Of a stretch of 64,000 nucleotides of DNA, positions 47,664 to 59,506 are shown one piece after another. The translations under genes were made by a program, and so were the position numbers. How positions within the stretch are numbered: position 1 is the first letter of the stretch; each line of letters opens with the position of its first letter. The notes beneath the pieces were generated by a model. That model ran no database searches, was not told where the DNA came from, and saw only the letters and a list, made by a program, of their open reading frames with translations. Source of the stretch: Arabidopsis thaliana. Taxonomy: Eukaryota; Streptophyta; Magnoliopsida; Brassicales; Brassicaceae. Where the stretch lies: NCBI RefSeq assembly GCF_000001735.4, contig NC_003074.8, forward strand, positions 21,087,261-21,151,260, written 5' to 3'.

Positions 47664-48074
47664 ATGGCCGAGTCACCCTCCGAGTCAACCTCCGCGTTGC
47701 TTAGCACCACCACATCCACTAAGCCCGCTCAATCCGGGACTGTTTCTATTTCAAGCCCTCAAAGTCACCATGTCGTCTTCCCTGAGATCCCAATCGAGAT
47801 CATCAATGAAGAAGAAATAGTTATTCTCGATGCAGCTCTTGCAGCCTCCCACTCCATCCTACCTTCCGTCATTCGTTCTGTTTCTCCGTCACAGATGATC
47901 GCCGGCGGAAGCCCAATAACTATTCGTTCAATTACTCTTTTCTCCAAGAGGAAATTATCAGCTTGTTTATATATCGAAGAGTCTTATCTACATCGATTTA
48001 GAAGAAATCAGTCTTTAGGTGTCACAGATCTCACCGGTACTGTACGTTTGTTTTATATCACAGTCATATCATAG
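47664..48074 (+). CDS. Unknown 136-residue protein
   Basis: Open frame from ATG 47664 ([20 protein letters not shown]) to TAG-type stop at 48072-48074. Ser/Thr-rich N-terminus, a central segment with [20 protein letters not shown] and [15 protein letters not shown], and a basic end. The middle part has strong amphipathic, protein-like character and codon use unlike the flanking AT-rich DNA. The last residues ([10 protein letters not shown]) follow a possible GTACGT donor and may be intron read-through, so the C-terminus is uncertain. I recall an unnamed locus at this position (At3g57110). No family recognised and no function proposed. Confidence 0.6.
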   Translation: MAESPSESTSALLSTTTSTKPAQSGTVSISSPQSHHVVFPEIPIEIINEEEIVILDAALAASHSILPSVIRSVSPSQMIAGGSPITIRSITLFSKRKLSACLYIEESYLHRFRRNQSLGVTDLTGTVRLFYITVIS

Positions 48075-49504
48075 GAAGAAGAGATCGAATAGTAGCGACG
48101 ACGTGGACAGCGGCTAATTGTGAGAGATGATTTAGATTTAGTACAATTGTTAGGTTTAATATCTCTTTTTCTGGTGAGATTAATTTGTGGTCCACTACTC
48201 ATCCATTTCATTAATTTTCCATTTCATTGCTCATGTTATTTCATAATCTACAAACATATCTTTGGAATCTCACCATGATTGATAATTTCATTAATTCCAA
48301 AAATTAGAACTAAAGTTTTATCATAGAATTTATAAAATTTGTTGTTTGGGTTTCTTATATACTATTTTAGGGTTTAGTTTTCCTAATTAAAAACAACTAA
48401 AAATCTTATAGAAATATATAAATTGGAAAAGTTGTTGACTTTGAATCATTTGTGGAGAAATATCGCCTCTTCTATAGTCTGAAAATTTTAGCCGGCGATG
48501 TATACTAACTCATCAGTCATCACAAATAGTAACGACTTTATACAAATAGTATACTATTTGATAATGTAATGCTCTCTTCCTTGCGCATCTTCATTTATGT
48601 TATACTATATGCGTTTAAACTAAATTGTTTGTTTTGATTGATACTTCTCATTGTCATGATAGGGTGTTTTCATTGGCAAAACCACAGTATTTGAAATTGT
48701 AATACTATTTGATATTGCATCTCTGGTTTCTTGTCTATACTATTTCAGTTTTTAGAACACAAAGTCGTTTTACTTACAACTACTTTTCTATTTTGTAAAT
48801 ATTAGTTCATTTTTAAAAATTTAAACCCCGACATAATCAGAAAAAAATCTAATGTTTTTTTTAATATAGTTAGGAGTCTGAATCAGTTTATTTTAAAGAG
48901 ATTTTTAGTAAGAAAATATAATGGGGTATGCAAATAATATTATACAAAAATAATAAATAAAGAAAAGAGAGATTCTTTCTCTTGTACGTTCACCACCGCA
49001 TCACGCGCCTATTGCCTTGCAAATAAGGAGTTTGTGGACATTTCATCCTATCTACATGTTAGTTACTTAGTTTTGGATTTTATGGTGTTAGATTCTTAAA
49101 TAGTTTATGAAATTTGGTTACTTTTGCAATTCACCCATAAAATTAAGCATATGAAGTAATATAAAGACTTTTTTGTTGATTCTAAAACAATTAAAGCCAA
49201 TTGGGAGGATACATCTGTGTACACATAGATTTTATTTTGTTTTTTTTGTGTTTGGTATTTACTATTTACAAAAAGATCTTAAAAATTAACTGAAACTATT
49301 TTTTATTAAGCTAGAAAACATTGTAGTTAAAACAATCAAGGGTGTAAATGGATTTTGAGCTAAGCTTAAAAAGTGAAGCATTGTAGTACTCGCATGCTAC
49401 GACAAGTATTTAATCTACTAGTTGAACATACCTAATTTTTTCATTAGTGTTTCAAGATTTATCAATATGACGAGTCTCCATCACTTCGTTGACCTTTTTC
49501 TTTA

Positions 49505-49731
49505 GAGCAGCTTCATTGTACATATAAAGAGAAGGTCTTCCTACATTTATATAAAAAAGAAAATATTATTTTAATCTTTAGGTGTCTATAAAATAAAGAC
49601 ACAATGTCTTAAATATCTTGATAAAAGACATTTTTTAGAAGATGTCTCTCCAATTTAAAGAACCTGCACATTTGATTAATGTTTTAATATTGTTAAAGAC
49701 ACTCTTCTTGTAATGTCCAATGAAAATGCTC
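49505..49731. mobile_element. Tourist-like MITE (PIF/Harbinger type)
   Basis: 227-bp non-coding element. Left end GAGCAGCTTCATTGTACAT (49505-49523); right end read in reverse GAGCATTTTCATTGGACAT (49731-49713): 16 of 19 bases match. Both ends are flanked by TTA (49502-49504 and 49732-49734), the 3-bp target duplication typical of PIF/Harbinger. No ORF inside, as expected for a MITE. Confidence 0.72.
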
Positions 49732-51658
49732 TTAGGTGGTATAGCACCACCACCAAAACAATCTCCATCAATATATCTTGTTTTGCTTGTTTGCTACCAA
49801 AAACTCATAACAATACTCTATCGACTAATTATTCCCTTTATTTTTTATTTTGTTTTACTAAACTCTAACTTTTTTTTAAAAAAATATCTAACAAACGTGA
49901 AAATGATTCAAATGCTTGAAATGTATTTGCATCTATAAATTATTTCTCTGTTGGCTTTTATTAAACTAATTTGATTTGTGCGTGCCAGTTAGATCCCCAA
50001 ATACCAACGTCCGAGGTTGTCTTGAAGATAAACCCATTTATCAGCATTAGATAACATGGCGTAGGTTAGGGAAAAAAAAGTCTTTGTCATGAAACACAAG
50101 TATTTGGGGTTGACTTTCATGCGACTGTATTCGTTGGATGATCATATGGCATTCCTTATATTTTACCGCGATATTATATTAATTGATCAAGTGTATGTTT
50201 GTGTCTATTGTTGTTAGGCGGGTTGAGATTGTTTTCTTTATCTCGGATTTGTATAAACGTTGTGGTCGGCTAAAAACCTGCATGTCGAATCTAGCTCATC
50301 AAAAACAAAACACTGAACTAGGTTTGAAATAATGTCAGAATTAACCAGATCGTATCATGTCCACACAGAAGCAAATTATGCTTTGCAAAATGCCAAAATC
50401 ACACTTTTATTTATTTTATTTTTTATTAAATTCACTTCCACTTTCTATTTTTTTTTTTAATCGAAACGAAGGTAACACGAATTATGGGTTTCATTTTCAT
50501 GCATGTTTATAAATTATGGGTTTCATTTTAAATTATAACTTGGATTATGGATCGTGAGACTTTGTCTTCATATTCTTATACATCATAATCACACATTCGG
50601 TTCCGTCGTCTCCATACTGAATACTGATAATATTATTTTGTAATTATCTTTATCTTATACAAATCATAGTTGTATATTTCTAAAATTATTAGTGTACGAT
50701 ATATATACTACGAGGAACATTCTCTATGGTGTCACACTGCTTGTAGTTGTAATTTTTAATGAAGAAGGAATAGTCAAAGAAATGAAGAATCAATTAGAGA
50801 ATCACATAACAATAACACCTAATGACGTGAATAGATAAGTTATAGAATTATACCTAGTAATACTTTTTCTGCTCATGTATAAAAAAGTAGCATGCGCTAA
50901 TGAGCAACTATGAACGAATGGTTCAATTAAAAGTGTCGAACGCCAAGGTTGAAACACAGTGTCGATGTGAATCAACAAATGGTTAACTTATCCTTCTAAT
51001 AAGCAGTAAAAAAAATCGCCTAATTAACTTTTTTAATTCTTCTAACATATATGCTAGATATTTTATTTTAATATCAGCCATAAATGATGTTACCATCAAT
51101 TTCTTTTTTTGTCAACATGTATCAAATGATAAGTAAAGAGATAGAAAAAGGTAAAACCGTCATAAAGCGGTGTCATCCTTCACGTCATTTATTTATAACA
51201 CATTTTGTAGTTTAGATTTTGGTGTTCACATTATGGTCTCGTGGCTGCTTTCTCATCCGTTTATCGGATCGGTTAAAAGAATATTTGTCTTGTAATTCCA
51301 TTTGTTCTCCTAGCAACTTATTAGCCCTGTTACAATTGTTCATACTTGGTTTGCTTACCAAAACATAAATTTTGTATATGCTCTACTTTTCTTTTTCGGC
51401 AACAAAAGAAATCAATCCAAAATTGTATAGACAAATTTGTACAACAACTAATCTTCCTAATGCCAACTTTTCTGACTATAGTACTATATTAAAATTGTGT
51501 GTATTTTAAAATCAGAGTTTTTTTGTCTAAATTATAAATATTCAAATGGAAGTCGCCGTCTTTTCTCATAGATTCGACCTGGAATATGAGACATATTTTG
51601 TAATTTAGTTTTTAAATGCAAATAAATATTTTTGATTACGAGAAAGCTTAAAAGACCT

Positions 51659-51668
51659 CTATATAAAT
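51659..51668 (+). promoter_or_regulatory. TATA box of kinase-like gene
   Basis: CTATATAAAT at 51659-51668 is a good TATA match, 180 bp upstream of the ATG at 51839. A start site about 30 bp downstream would put the uORF-bearing repeat inside the 5' UTR. Confidence 0.55.
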
Positions 51669-51742
51669 ATGTATCTGTCAAACACAAAAGTTACATGTAT
51701 AGAGAGAAAACAAAAGAAGAGTAGACTTCCCATCATCCTCCG

Positions 51743-51821
51743 CTATAATGCGCCACTCTCCGCGTTATCTATAATACGCTAGTATTCCGTGCCCGCTATA
51801 ATGCGCAAGTCTCCGTCTCAG
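51743..51821 (+). repeat. Three-copy 26-bp repeat in 5' leader
   Basis: CTATAATGCGC at 51743-51753, CTATAATACGC at 51769-51779 and CTATAATGCGC at 51796-51806 start three units with a period of 26-27 bp; the following (C/A)A(C)TCTCCG parts also align. Units one and three contain ATG, unit two has ATA. Confidence 0.85.
51748..51774 (+). CDS. uORF 1, 8 codons
   Basis: ATG at 51748 encodes MRHSPRYL then TAA at 51772-51774. Lies in the presumed leader of the kinase-like gene, 65 bp before its ATG. Its start comes from the 26-bp repeat. Translation is not shown. Confidence 0.4.
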   Translation: MRHSPRYL

Positions 51822-51839
51822 CCTCTCTTCGCCGTCTGA
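51801..51839 (+). CDS. uORF 2, 12 codons, overlaps main start
   Basis: ATG at 51801 encodes MRKSPSQPLFAV and stops at TGA 51837-51839, whose last A is the first base of the main ATG (TGATG). Shares the MR(H/K)SP beginning with uORF 1 because both starts lie in the same repeat unit. Such a stop-start overlap could allow reinitiation or inhibit the main frame. Confidence 0.45.
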   Translation: MRKSPSQPLFAV

Positions 51840-53209
51840 TGTCTGATCTTCTAGGTCACCTCCACAAATTCGAACAAGAATTTGTCTTTATGTGCAAAAC
51901 CAAAATGGGAGTCAATGCTTCAGAGCCAAAACGAACACGATCGCGACCAAGTCAATCGCAGGGGAGGCATCCGTCGACGAGACGATCTCCGTCAACGAGC
52001 AACACCGGCACAACAACAACCACGACGACATCGAATTCTAACAAAACTGGTGCCTCCTCTTCCTCCTCCGGTGCGGCTTCTTCCTCAGTCGCTAGTCGAA
52101 CATCTCTCGCTAGTCTCCGAGAATCCTTACCGGAAAATCCTCACATATACAACGTCTCCGAGATTCGTGCCGCTACCAACAATTTCCTCGCTAATCGCTT
52201 ATCTTCCTCTTCCTCTAAAGCCTCCTGGCGTTGCAATTTAAGAGGGAAAGAAGTCGTTGTGTTTCAGAGAAAGTTTAGGCGAAGGATCGACACGGATGAG
52301 CTTAGAGATCGTCTTTCAGATATTTGCCGGAGCCACCACGGAAGCATCATTAATCTACTCGGCGCTTCTGTTTCCGGCGGTGGAAGAGTAGGAGGAGGAG
52401 GAGGAGGAGGAGGTGATCACATCTACTTGGTCTACGAATACGTCAACGGAGCATCTCTAGCTGATTGCTTGAGAAACCCTAAGAACCCTAAATTTACAGT
52501 TCTATCGAATTGGACTTCACGGATTCAAATTGCAACAGATCTAGCTCATGGACTCGATTACATCCACAACAAAACCGGATTAAAGATCGAAAACCTAGTT
52601 CACAATCACATCAAGAGCTCGGCGGTGATCGTGACGGAGCCAGATTTCAACGCTAAGATCTGTCACTTCGGAACTGCGCAGCTTTGCGGCGAAACAGATG
52701 AAATGTCACTGGAGAGAGACGAATCGAGAAATTCAAGGCGATCTGATAGCAGAGCGATCAGATTCGAAGGAGTTAGAGGTTACATGTCGCCGGAATTTCA
52801 AAATTTGGGAATCGCTACTCAGAAATCGGATGTTTACGCTTTCGGAGTTATGATGTTGGAGCTTCTCTCAGGCGAGGAGCCGTTGAAGTACAGGTATGAT
52901 AAAGCCACAGGAGATTTCGAGCGGACGTCGGTGATTGAAACGGCGAGAGCGGCGATCGAAGATGGAGATGGTGATAGAGATGGAAGACTGAGGAGGTGGA
53001 TGGATCGGAGATTGGAGGATTCGTTTCCTGTGACGGTGGTGGAGAAGTTAACGAGGCTAGCGTTGGATTGTGTTCAGGATGATCCAGTGAATAGGCCGGA
53101 GATGGGAAGAGTCGCCGGAAAAATATCACAACTGTATTTAGAATCGGAAAAATGGTCGGCGAATATGAAACGGCCAACGGATATCACCGTCTCTTTCGCT
53201 CCCAGATGA
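51839..53209 (+). CDS. Kinase-fold protein, predicted pseudokinase
   Basis: Single exon, 456 residues, no signal peptide or membrane segment. Starts MSDLLGHLHKFEQEFVF; Met18 (MCKTKMGVNASEP) is an alternative start that resembles related plant proteins. A Ser/Thr/Arg-rich linker precedes the kinase-like domain (ATNNFLANRLSSSSSKASW on). No GxGxxG loop. The catalytic loop reads LVHNHIKSSAVIV: the HRD Asp is His257 and the metal-binding Asn is Ala262. DFG reads CHFG with His276 in place of Asp. The structural parts are kept: YVNGASLADCLR, MSPEFQN and SDVYAFGVMMLELLSGEEPL. A Gly run (GGGGGGGG) interrupts the N-lobe. It belongs to the receptor-like cytoplasmic/LysM-kinase-like group (I recall At3g57120). 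A scaffold or regulator role is inferred. Confidence 0.88.
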   Translation: MSDLLGHLHKFEQEFVFMCKTKMGVNASEPKRTRSRPSQSQGRHPSTRRSPSTSNTGTTTTTTTSNSNKTGASSSSSGAASSSVASRTSLASLRESLPENPHIYNVSEIRAATNNFLANRLSSSSSKASWRCNLRGKEVVVFQRKFRRRIDTDELRDRLSDICRSHHGSIINLLGASVSGGGRVGGGGGGGGDHIYLVYEYVNGASLADCLRNPKNPKFTVLSNWTSRIQIATDLAHGLDYIHNKTGLKIENLVHNHIKSSAVIVTEPDFNAKICHFGTAQLCGETDEMSLERDESRNSRRSDSRAIRFEGVRGYMSPEFQNLGIATQKSDVYAFGVMMLELLSGEEPLKYRYDKATGDFERTSVIETARAAIEDGDGDRDGRLRRWMDRRLEDSFPVTVVEKLTRLALDCVQDDPVNRPEMGRVAGKISQLYLESEKWSANMKRPTDITVSFAPR

Positions 53210-53715
53210 GGGAATCTTCTTATTCCTTTTTTTCAAAAGATGTAAATTCGATAGTAGGCTTATTATTATTTTCTCCCAAATTAGTGATGATTTGGATGTA
53301 ATGACGACATTTCTTTGTTTGAAGATCGTTGAAGAGTAATAGTTAAAAGTAAGTTATTTAGTGTTCGTGGGGAATGAAGATTATGATATGAGCAACTAAG
53401 AAATTGTTTGGAATTAAATTCAATGTCAGTTTTCAAACGTCAAAACGATGGAGAAAAGAGTATAAAGGTTGGTAATGGAATCTGCTTTTTCGAGTCGTGT
53501 GGATGAGCTTGTAAGTCACACACACTTATGAGTTATGAATTTCTTCTAAACATAGACGTGAGGTTTGAATTAATAAAAATGCAAATGTTATATATTGTCT
53601 CTGGACTAAACATAAGTTTCAGAATCAAGCCTTCTAGTTGTTTACAGATATGTCAATTTGTGTTGTGGATTCGCTTTCTATATTCTTCAGAATCATGAAA
53701 CAAGATTTGGTTATG

Positions 53716-53767
53716 AAACATTTGAGGTTGCTTTCACGACATAAAACATTTGAGGTTGCTTTCACGA
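53716..53767. repeat. 24-bp direct repeat, period 28
   Basis: AAACATTTGAGGTTGCTTTC + ACGA occurs at 53716-53739 and 53744-53767 with no mismatch, about 500 bp past the kinase-like gene. Confidence 0.85.
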
Positions 53768-53806
53768 ATATATGGGCTATTGAACACTGGGCTTATATAT
53801 TCGTGA
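53762..53806. repeat. Inverted repeat, 12-bp stem, 21-nt loop
   Basis: TCACGAATATAT (53762-53773) and ATATATTCGTGA (53795-53806) are exact inverse complements. It overlaps the second copy of the adjacent direct repeat. Could form a hairpin; lies too far (about 560 bp) from the stop to be called a terminator. Confidence 0.8.
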
Positions 53807-54951
53807 CCCAATGACTTTTCATTGTTACCCGACTCACATGAGCTTCTTCTAGAAAACATGTTTGGTATTATGTTTACGTTATATAACGATATAAAACAGT
53901 CTAAACAAAATGTGATGCTGCTTGGCCGAATTGTCAACTGTTTGTTCAGTGGAAAGAACCAAAAAAAAAAAAAAAAAACAGGTGGAAGAAAATATTTTGG
54001 TTGGAGATGTTGCATGTTGCATTCTCTTCTGAAAAAATCTATGATTTTACAAGCAAACTATCCAAAACCAAATTTTCATGCGTACCACGAGGGTTCTAAA
54101 AGAACATATATATACTATCGATTAGTTCAACATTTAGTTAACAGCATCTGATGTAAGGGATGGAGAGCATCAAAGGATGAATGTTGTAGAGTACTAATGG
54201 TCAGATAAGTTGCTGGCAATGCAAATAAGCCGATTATAAATTAATTGGGTAGCGGAAAAAAAGAAGACAAAATCATGAAAATAAAAAAAGGAGAAGGAGA
54301 GAAAGGAAGAGAATGAGAGGTCAAGTCAACACAAGTCCACATCACACATCACTTCACACGCAAAAGCATACAAACTGTCTTGTCTTGTCAAATCATTTTT
54401 TTGCATCTCGACAATATCTTACTCCCCATACATATATACACTTATACATATCTGTGCTCATTTGATCAGTGTTAAAAGTTTAGAGCTGATTTGGTAGACG
54501 AGACTACGTTTATTTGATCTGAAGTCTAAACTAAGCAATTAATACTCTAAAATCAATTTTAGTGAATTAATAACTCTTTGAAGCTGTATGTAAATACGAA
54601 TATGTATATATAAATGTGGTTAGACATGAAAGATGAATTATATTCGCTCGGTAGTGTTGGGGGAGCTTTTTTTGAGGAGATAGTATCAAGAGATGGATAT
54701 TCAAAAATATATAAGGATACATGCAATGTAATGATTCCGGGATGATTTAGGAAAATTATTGGTAAACATATCTGTTTTGGGAAGCGGAGTGTAATTCTAA
54801 AAATATAATGTGATTTACAAAACGCGTAAATTTCTATAACCACAGTGTATTCTTTTCAACAGATTATTCGCCTTTACACATATATCCCGTTTCAGCTCAA
54901 CTTCGTGGAAAGTTCGAGTTTACCTAATTAAGAGTTTATAAAGGAAAGAGA

Positions 54952-55006
54952 AAAGATGTTTTGGAGATTTTTTTTTTTGGTGAGTAAAAAGATGTTTTGG
55001 AGATTT
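54952..55006. repeat. 19-bp direct repeat, period 36
   Basis: AAAGATGTTTTGGAGATTT at 54952-54970 and 54988-55006. Short local duplication in AT-rich DNA. Confidence 0.8.
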
Positions 55007-58000
55007 GGAAGCAAAGGTTTAAATCTGCTGGTTAATTGAGACAGAGAACGAAAAAAGGAATTTAGCTGCGATGATAAATCGATCGTCTTACTGTTTTAGA
55101 TCTTAATCATAACCATTAAGATTGATCGGCATATTTAGTATTTGTTGAAGTCGTTTCGGTTGAAATAAAGATTTAGAGTAATGGTTGGATACTTTTGGGT
55201 GGATAGTTCACAATTCTCTGGATAAATTTAGCTAGCTAGGTGAAATCTTAAGAACACCGTTTCAAATAGAATTAAATGATAGATACTCCTTCATAAATGA
55301 GGTATGACTTTGAACAGCGATCTATGGAATATCAAATAATAGACATAGACTTGAAGTATAAGGACAAGTAGACTTATATATTAAGACATAATAACATATT
55401 CTATAGTAAATATGTATGCATGTTCACATTTTTTGTTTTTTGCATGCAATTGATTAGAAAGTTGAGAAGCTTTGATCGAGAAAGTAGGTGGACATGGTTT
55501 GCAGATAGGGTAATAACAGCCTTTGGAAACAAGAGCATTATTATACATGACCACACTAAAAGATTTTGTTCTATGTTTTAACTTTTTACTGTTGAAGTAA
55601 AATTTCTTCTTTCTCCAAACAAAGAGCAGTTAAGATTTACTGTTTCACCCCCTGTCTTCTTTATTATTCTTTCTTTCTTCAAATTACAATTTATTTTCTT
55701 TATCATATACAATCCTTAACAAGCACTTCTTCTGTCTCATGCCACAATACTTAGCGGCAGAACTGGAAACTCCAGCTTTTCTTGTCTCTCTCTTTCCACA
55801 CACAAATATTTACCTTTAGTTTTTGAAATAAGAAAATTTGTCATTTGTTTTTTTTCTTCATTTATGGTCATTTGACCAAACTCTATAATTAATAAGCACA
55901 AGTAGTTTCTTTGTATCTTTAGTCTCTGTCAGTCAATATGCCTCTGGTTCTCTGTATTAAACAAAGATTTTCCCCTCTCAGTGATTCGGGTTCAAGGAAG
56001 TAGAGATACGTTGTATACAAATATAAATGTCTTTTGGGATTTTCGATTTTAGTTTATATATTATTTAATTGGATGACCCATATATGTCCCAAATCGTTGA
56101 CTAAATGAACGAAAAACTAGCCTCCATTTGACCCCTATTATAGCATTATGGCAGATGACAAATGTTTTCCAAACAAACAAAATAAAAACTTTTTCCTTTT
56201 AACTAAAAAGTAAAAACATTTCTGACCTATTTTCCATTCCATTATTTCTTGAATCCGTAATCCATTCGTTTAGTAAAGGATGTTATGATATCTAATCTTA
56301 GCTTATCAAATATTTCTTGACATGTATTCAGTTTATATCTTACATGTTGATATAATCTAGGTGGATCTCTTGTGTAGTTGTGTGTATGTATCTAGAGGCG
56401 TTAAGCATGCATACATATTACTATATGTCAACAAAAATTGGAAAGTAAATAGTGAAAGGTATTACTAATATAGTGGATAAACGAAGATATGATACATAAC
56501 AACATGTAGTTATGCATTACCGTGAACATGTGTGGCATGTGTGAAAGAGATAATACATTCAAAGGAGGGCATGTCCATATTCTTTATTAGTTCATACTCA
56601 TTCGTTAGTTATTAACTGTTCAAGAACAGTATACAAATCAAATGCAGTATTAATTATACTAGTTAAGTCTTAAGTGGATAATTTCACTTGTCTACTTACA
56701 AAATAGGTATATTTAGTTTCAGGAATTAGGTGTTATACATTTAACATTTCCCTTGATCTTGTAACTTAATAGAAAATTTAAAAAATTGACAGGAAATTGA
56801 CAGTAAATTCTAGCTGGTCTCAACTCTCAACAAAATTCAAATAAATGGAAACAAGAAGAAAAAAAAGTAATTTACGAATGAATGAGTGGCGATTTATAAA
56901 ATGTGTTAGTCAAATTTTATTTTCATAAGGACAACTTCATTATTTATAAATAGTTTATATTAATTCTCTACACATATAGTATTGTTTTTCACCGAGATCG
57001 CGAATCAATTTATATTGGTTTGATGGACTTGTCCATTTTCATTTGTTAACTACATATTAACTTGATTGTTTTAGATGCTAGAAATTAGTAAAAGTTTTGA
57101 TAGGAGATTTTCGGTTAAAAATGAATAGCAATAAAAATGTCATACATGAGAATAATCATGTCGGTAAGACGTGTAATTTGGAATCCGACAATGAGTAATT
57201 AATTAGAATGTTCTAATCGGAGTCTTAATCTATCACTAACTTAATTAATATCTGTAAAAACTTCGAGATGATTCTCTATTGACAAAAGTGAATGAACAAA
57301 AAAAATCCAGTAAAGAGATCAGAAAGCAAAACCCTAGGATCCGGTCATCCAAGGGATCCACTGAAAGTAAATCTTTATAATAAAGGAAATTAAACTATAT
57401 TATACATGAGAGAGTGTGACATATCACATATGACATATGTATAGATCAAATTTGAAATATTTTATTGTATGCACGGAAATTCATTTTCATGGTCGAAGAA
57501 AACAACAAAAAAGGAAATTGTTTTTATTTATTTTTTGAGAGAGAGAGAGTGAAAAGACAAGACAAACGTCAAATCGGATCTCTTTCTTATCATACGACTG
57601 CCAGTGCCTTCTTGTGTTGTCATCCTTTTTACACTAATATATACCACTTTTTCTCAGCTATAGCACAAGTTAAAACCAATTTGTATATATTGTTTTCGTC
57701 AAAAATTGATGGATTTGGGAAAAATAAACTGTTCTTTTCTTCTTTATTTTTCTGTCTAAGCAAAATATGGAAATCAAAAGGAAATGTATAGCAACCCGCA
57801 CGTGTGTTCCTGACTGACCTCATATGGGTGTACCATTTGAAGAATATTTCATTCGAGAAGCACTCCTCCAGTTTAACGGTCCATCCGATGGGAATACCAT
57901 TTATGATTATTATTTGTATAAATAGTAGATTAGTAGTTATACAATTTTTCTGCTTTCCTCAAGGAAACATGCTTAAGAATTTTAATCGAAGTGATTTATC

Positions 58001-59265
58001 AAATTGAATGTTATCCATCCTTGAATAATGATTTTAAAAGATACTTACTACAACAACAAAAATATATGTAAAAAAAAAACAACAACACAAAAATATTGTA
58101 GCGGTCCGACAGAAGGACCCGATCAACCCGGCAGACACGCATCCCCATGCCCTTCGACTCTCCTCCACCAATTTCTCAAAATTTTCATTATTTATTACTT
58201 TTGGTTTTCTTATCCCATCTGAATTATATTTTTTGCCTCTTAATTTTTAAACAAACTGATTCTTTCAACTTCTTGAAGCATATGTAGTATACCGCTAAAA
58301 TGTATTTTAGTTATTAGTTCATATTTCATAAAATTAGCTAAAATATGTATTACCAGTTGTATTATTTACTTTAAAATATATATTTGCGCCACTAATAACT
58401 TTATGGAATAAAAAAAAAGTCACTTAAAATGAAACAAAAAGATGTAGATTGGAATGATAGATTGATTACAAAAAATCTACATTAGAAATTTCTTTTGTAT
58501 TTGTCACTAATTTTAAAACATGACCAAAATTTAGAGAACAATAATATTTGTTAGAAGATTTTTACTTATTCATATTCAACTTGTATAATATATATTATTG
58601 ACGAATAAAAGCTCCTGAACTTAATTAACGTTTTTCTGGGTAATAAGTTTGCACGCCTCTCCTCTGTAACATAATCAATTATCATCATGGTCCATGGACA
58701 TGAAGGTTTTATTTTTATTTTTTGGTTCGGTTAGAGAAACTTCATAATCATTTACGTTCTTTTCAAAATCCTAATTTTTATGAACATGTAGGAAATAAAG
58801 AGATTATGTAATGTGATGTAGGATAAAAAGTGGGGAAACAAGAGAAGAGACGGTCAGAAATGGACCAACGGTCAAACACCAGACCATCAAATCACATTCA
58901 CTTAAGTTAGTACAGTGGAGACTTTCATTGGTTTTGCCTTAACGAATTAGGCCAATGTTCTTATCCATCACCGTCCTGTCCAGTTTACCATTTTATCCCA
59001 TCTTTATACATAATTATATTAGCAATTTAATACGCATGCATATGGGTTCGAATAGTGATCATGGTTGGTCTGTTCTTTTTCTGCGATAAATGTGGTGAAT
59101 GCTTTAAAAAAAAAAAAAAGTTTCATGGACGTGTCGTGCCGTGACGACTGACGATGGCACACATATAAATGCGACACACACGATAAAACATTGTAAATAT
59201 GGTCGATCCAAACCAACAGGAGAAAAATAAATCGATTCAAACCAACAATTAAAAGAATAATAATA

Positions 59266-59506
59266 GAAATTACCCTAAAATATGACACTTATTAAATTTT
59301 TATTTCAAAAATACGATAATTAGTTTATTTTTCTAATAATACCACAAATTTTTATGTAAAATATTTTTATTCAATCAAAAGAAATTACAAATAAAATTAA
59401 AATATTATATTAAGTTTCCTATTTTCAATTTAAAGTTTGTATTTCCTCCATTTAAGTAGAGTTTTGGAAGAAAAACTCAAAAATGTGGTATTTAGAGAAT
59501 TTCCCC
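59266..59506. mobile_element. Candidate degenerate MITE
   Basis: About 240 bp, very AT-rich. The left end GAAATTACCCTAAAATATGA and the right end read in reverse (GGAAATTCTCTAAATACCAC) are related imperfect inverted repeats similar to small Arabidopsis elements whose ends read ggaaatt-ccctaaaata. I found no clear target duplication, so the class is open. Confidence 0.35.

Larger units (their letters stand above)
48075..51682. other. Intergenic, AT-rich, one MITE
   Basis: About 3.6 kb with no credible coding sequence. Contains a Tourist-like MITE at 49505-49731. The right end leads into the TATA box and leader of the kinase-like gene. Confidence 0.55.

Noticed and set aside
53959-53978. A run of about 18 A, considered as a retroposon poly(A) tail
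   Set aside because: No intronless coding body or target duplication beside it; simple A-tract.
57465-57791. 108-codon plus-strand frame with MVEENNKKGNCFYLFF
   Set aside because: AT-driven Phe/Lys/Ser-rich composition, no relatives recognised, no promoter context.
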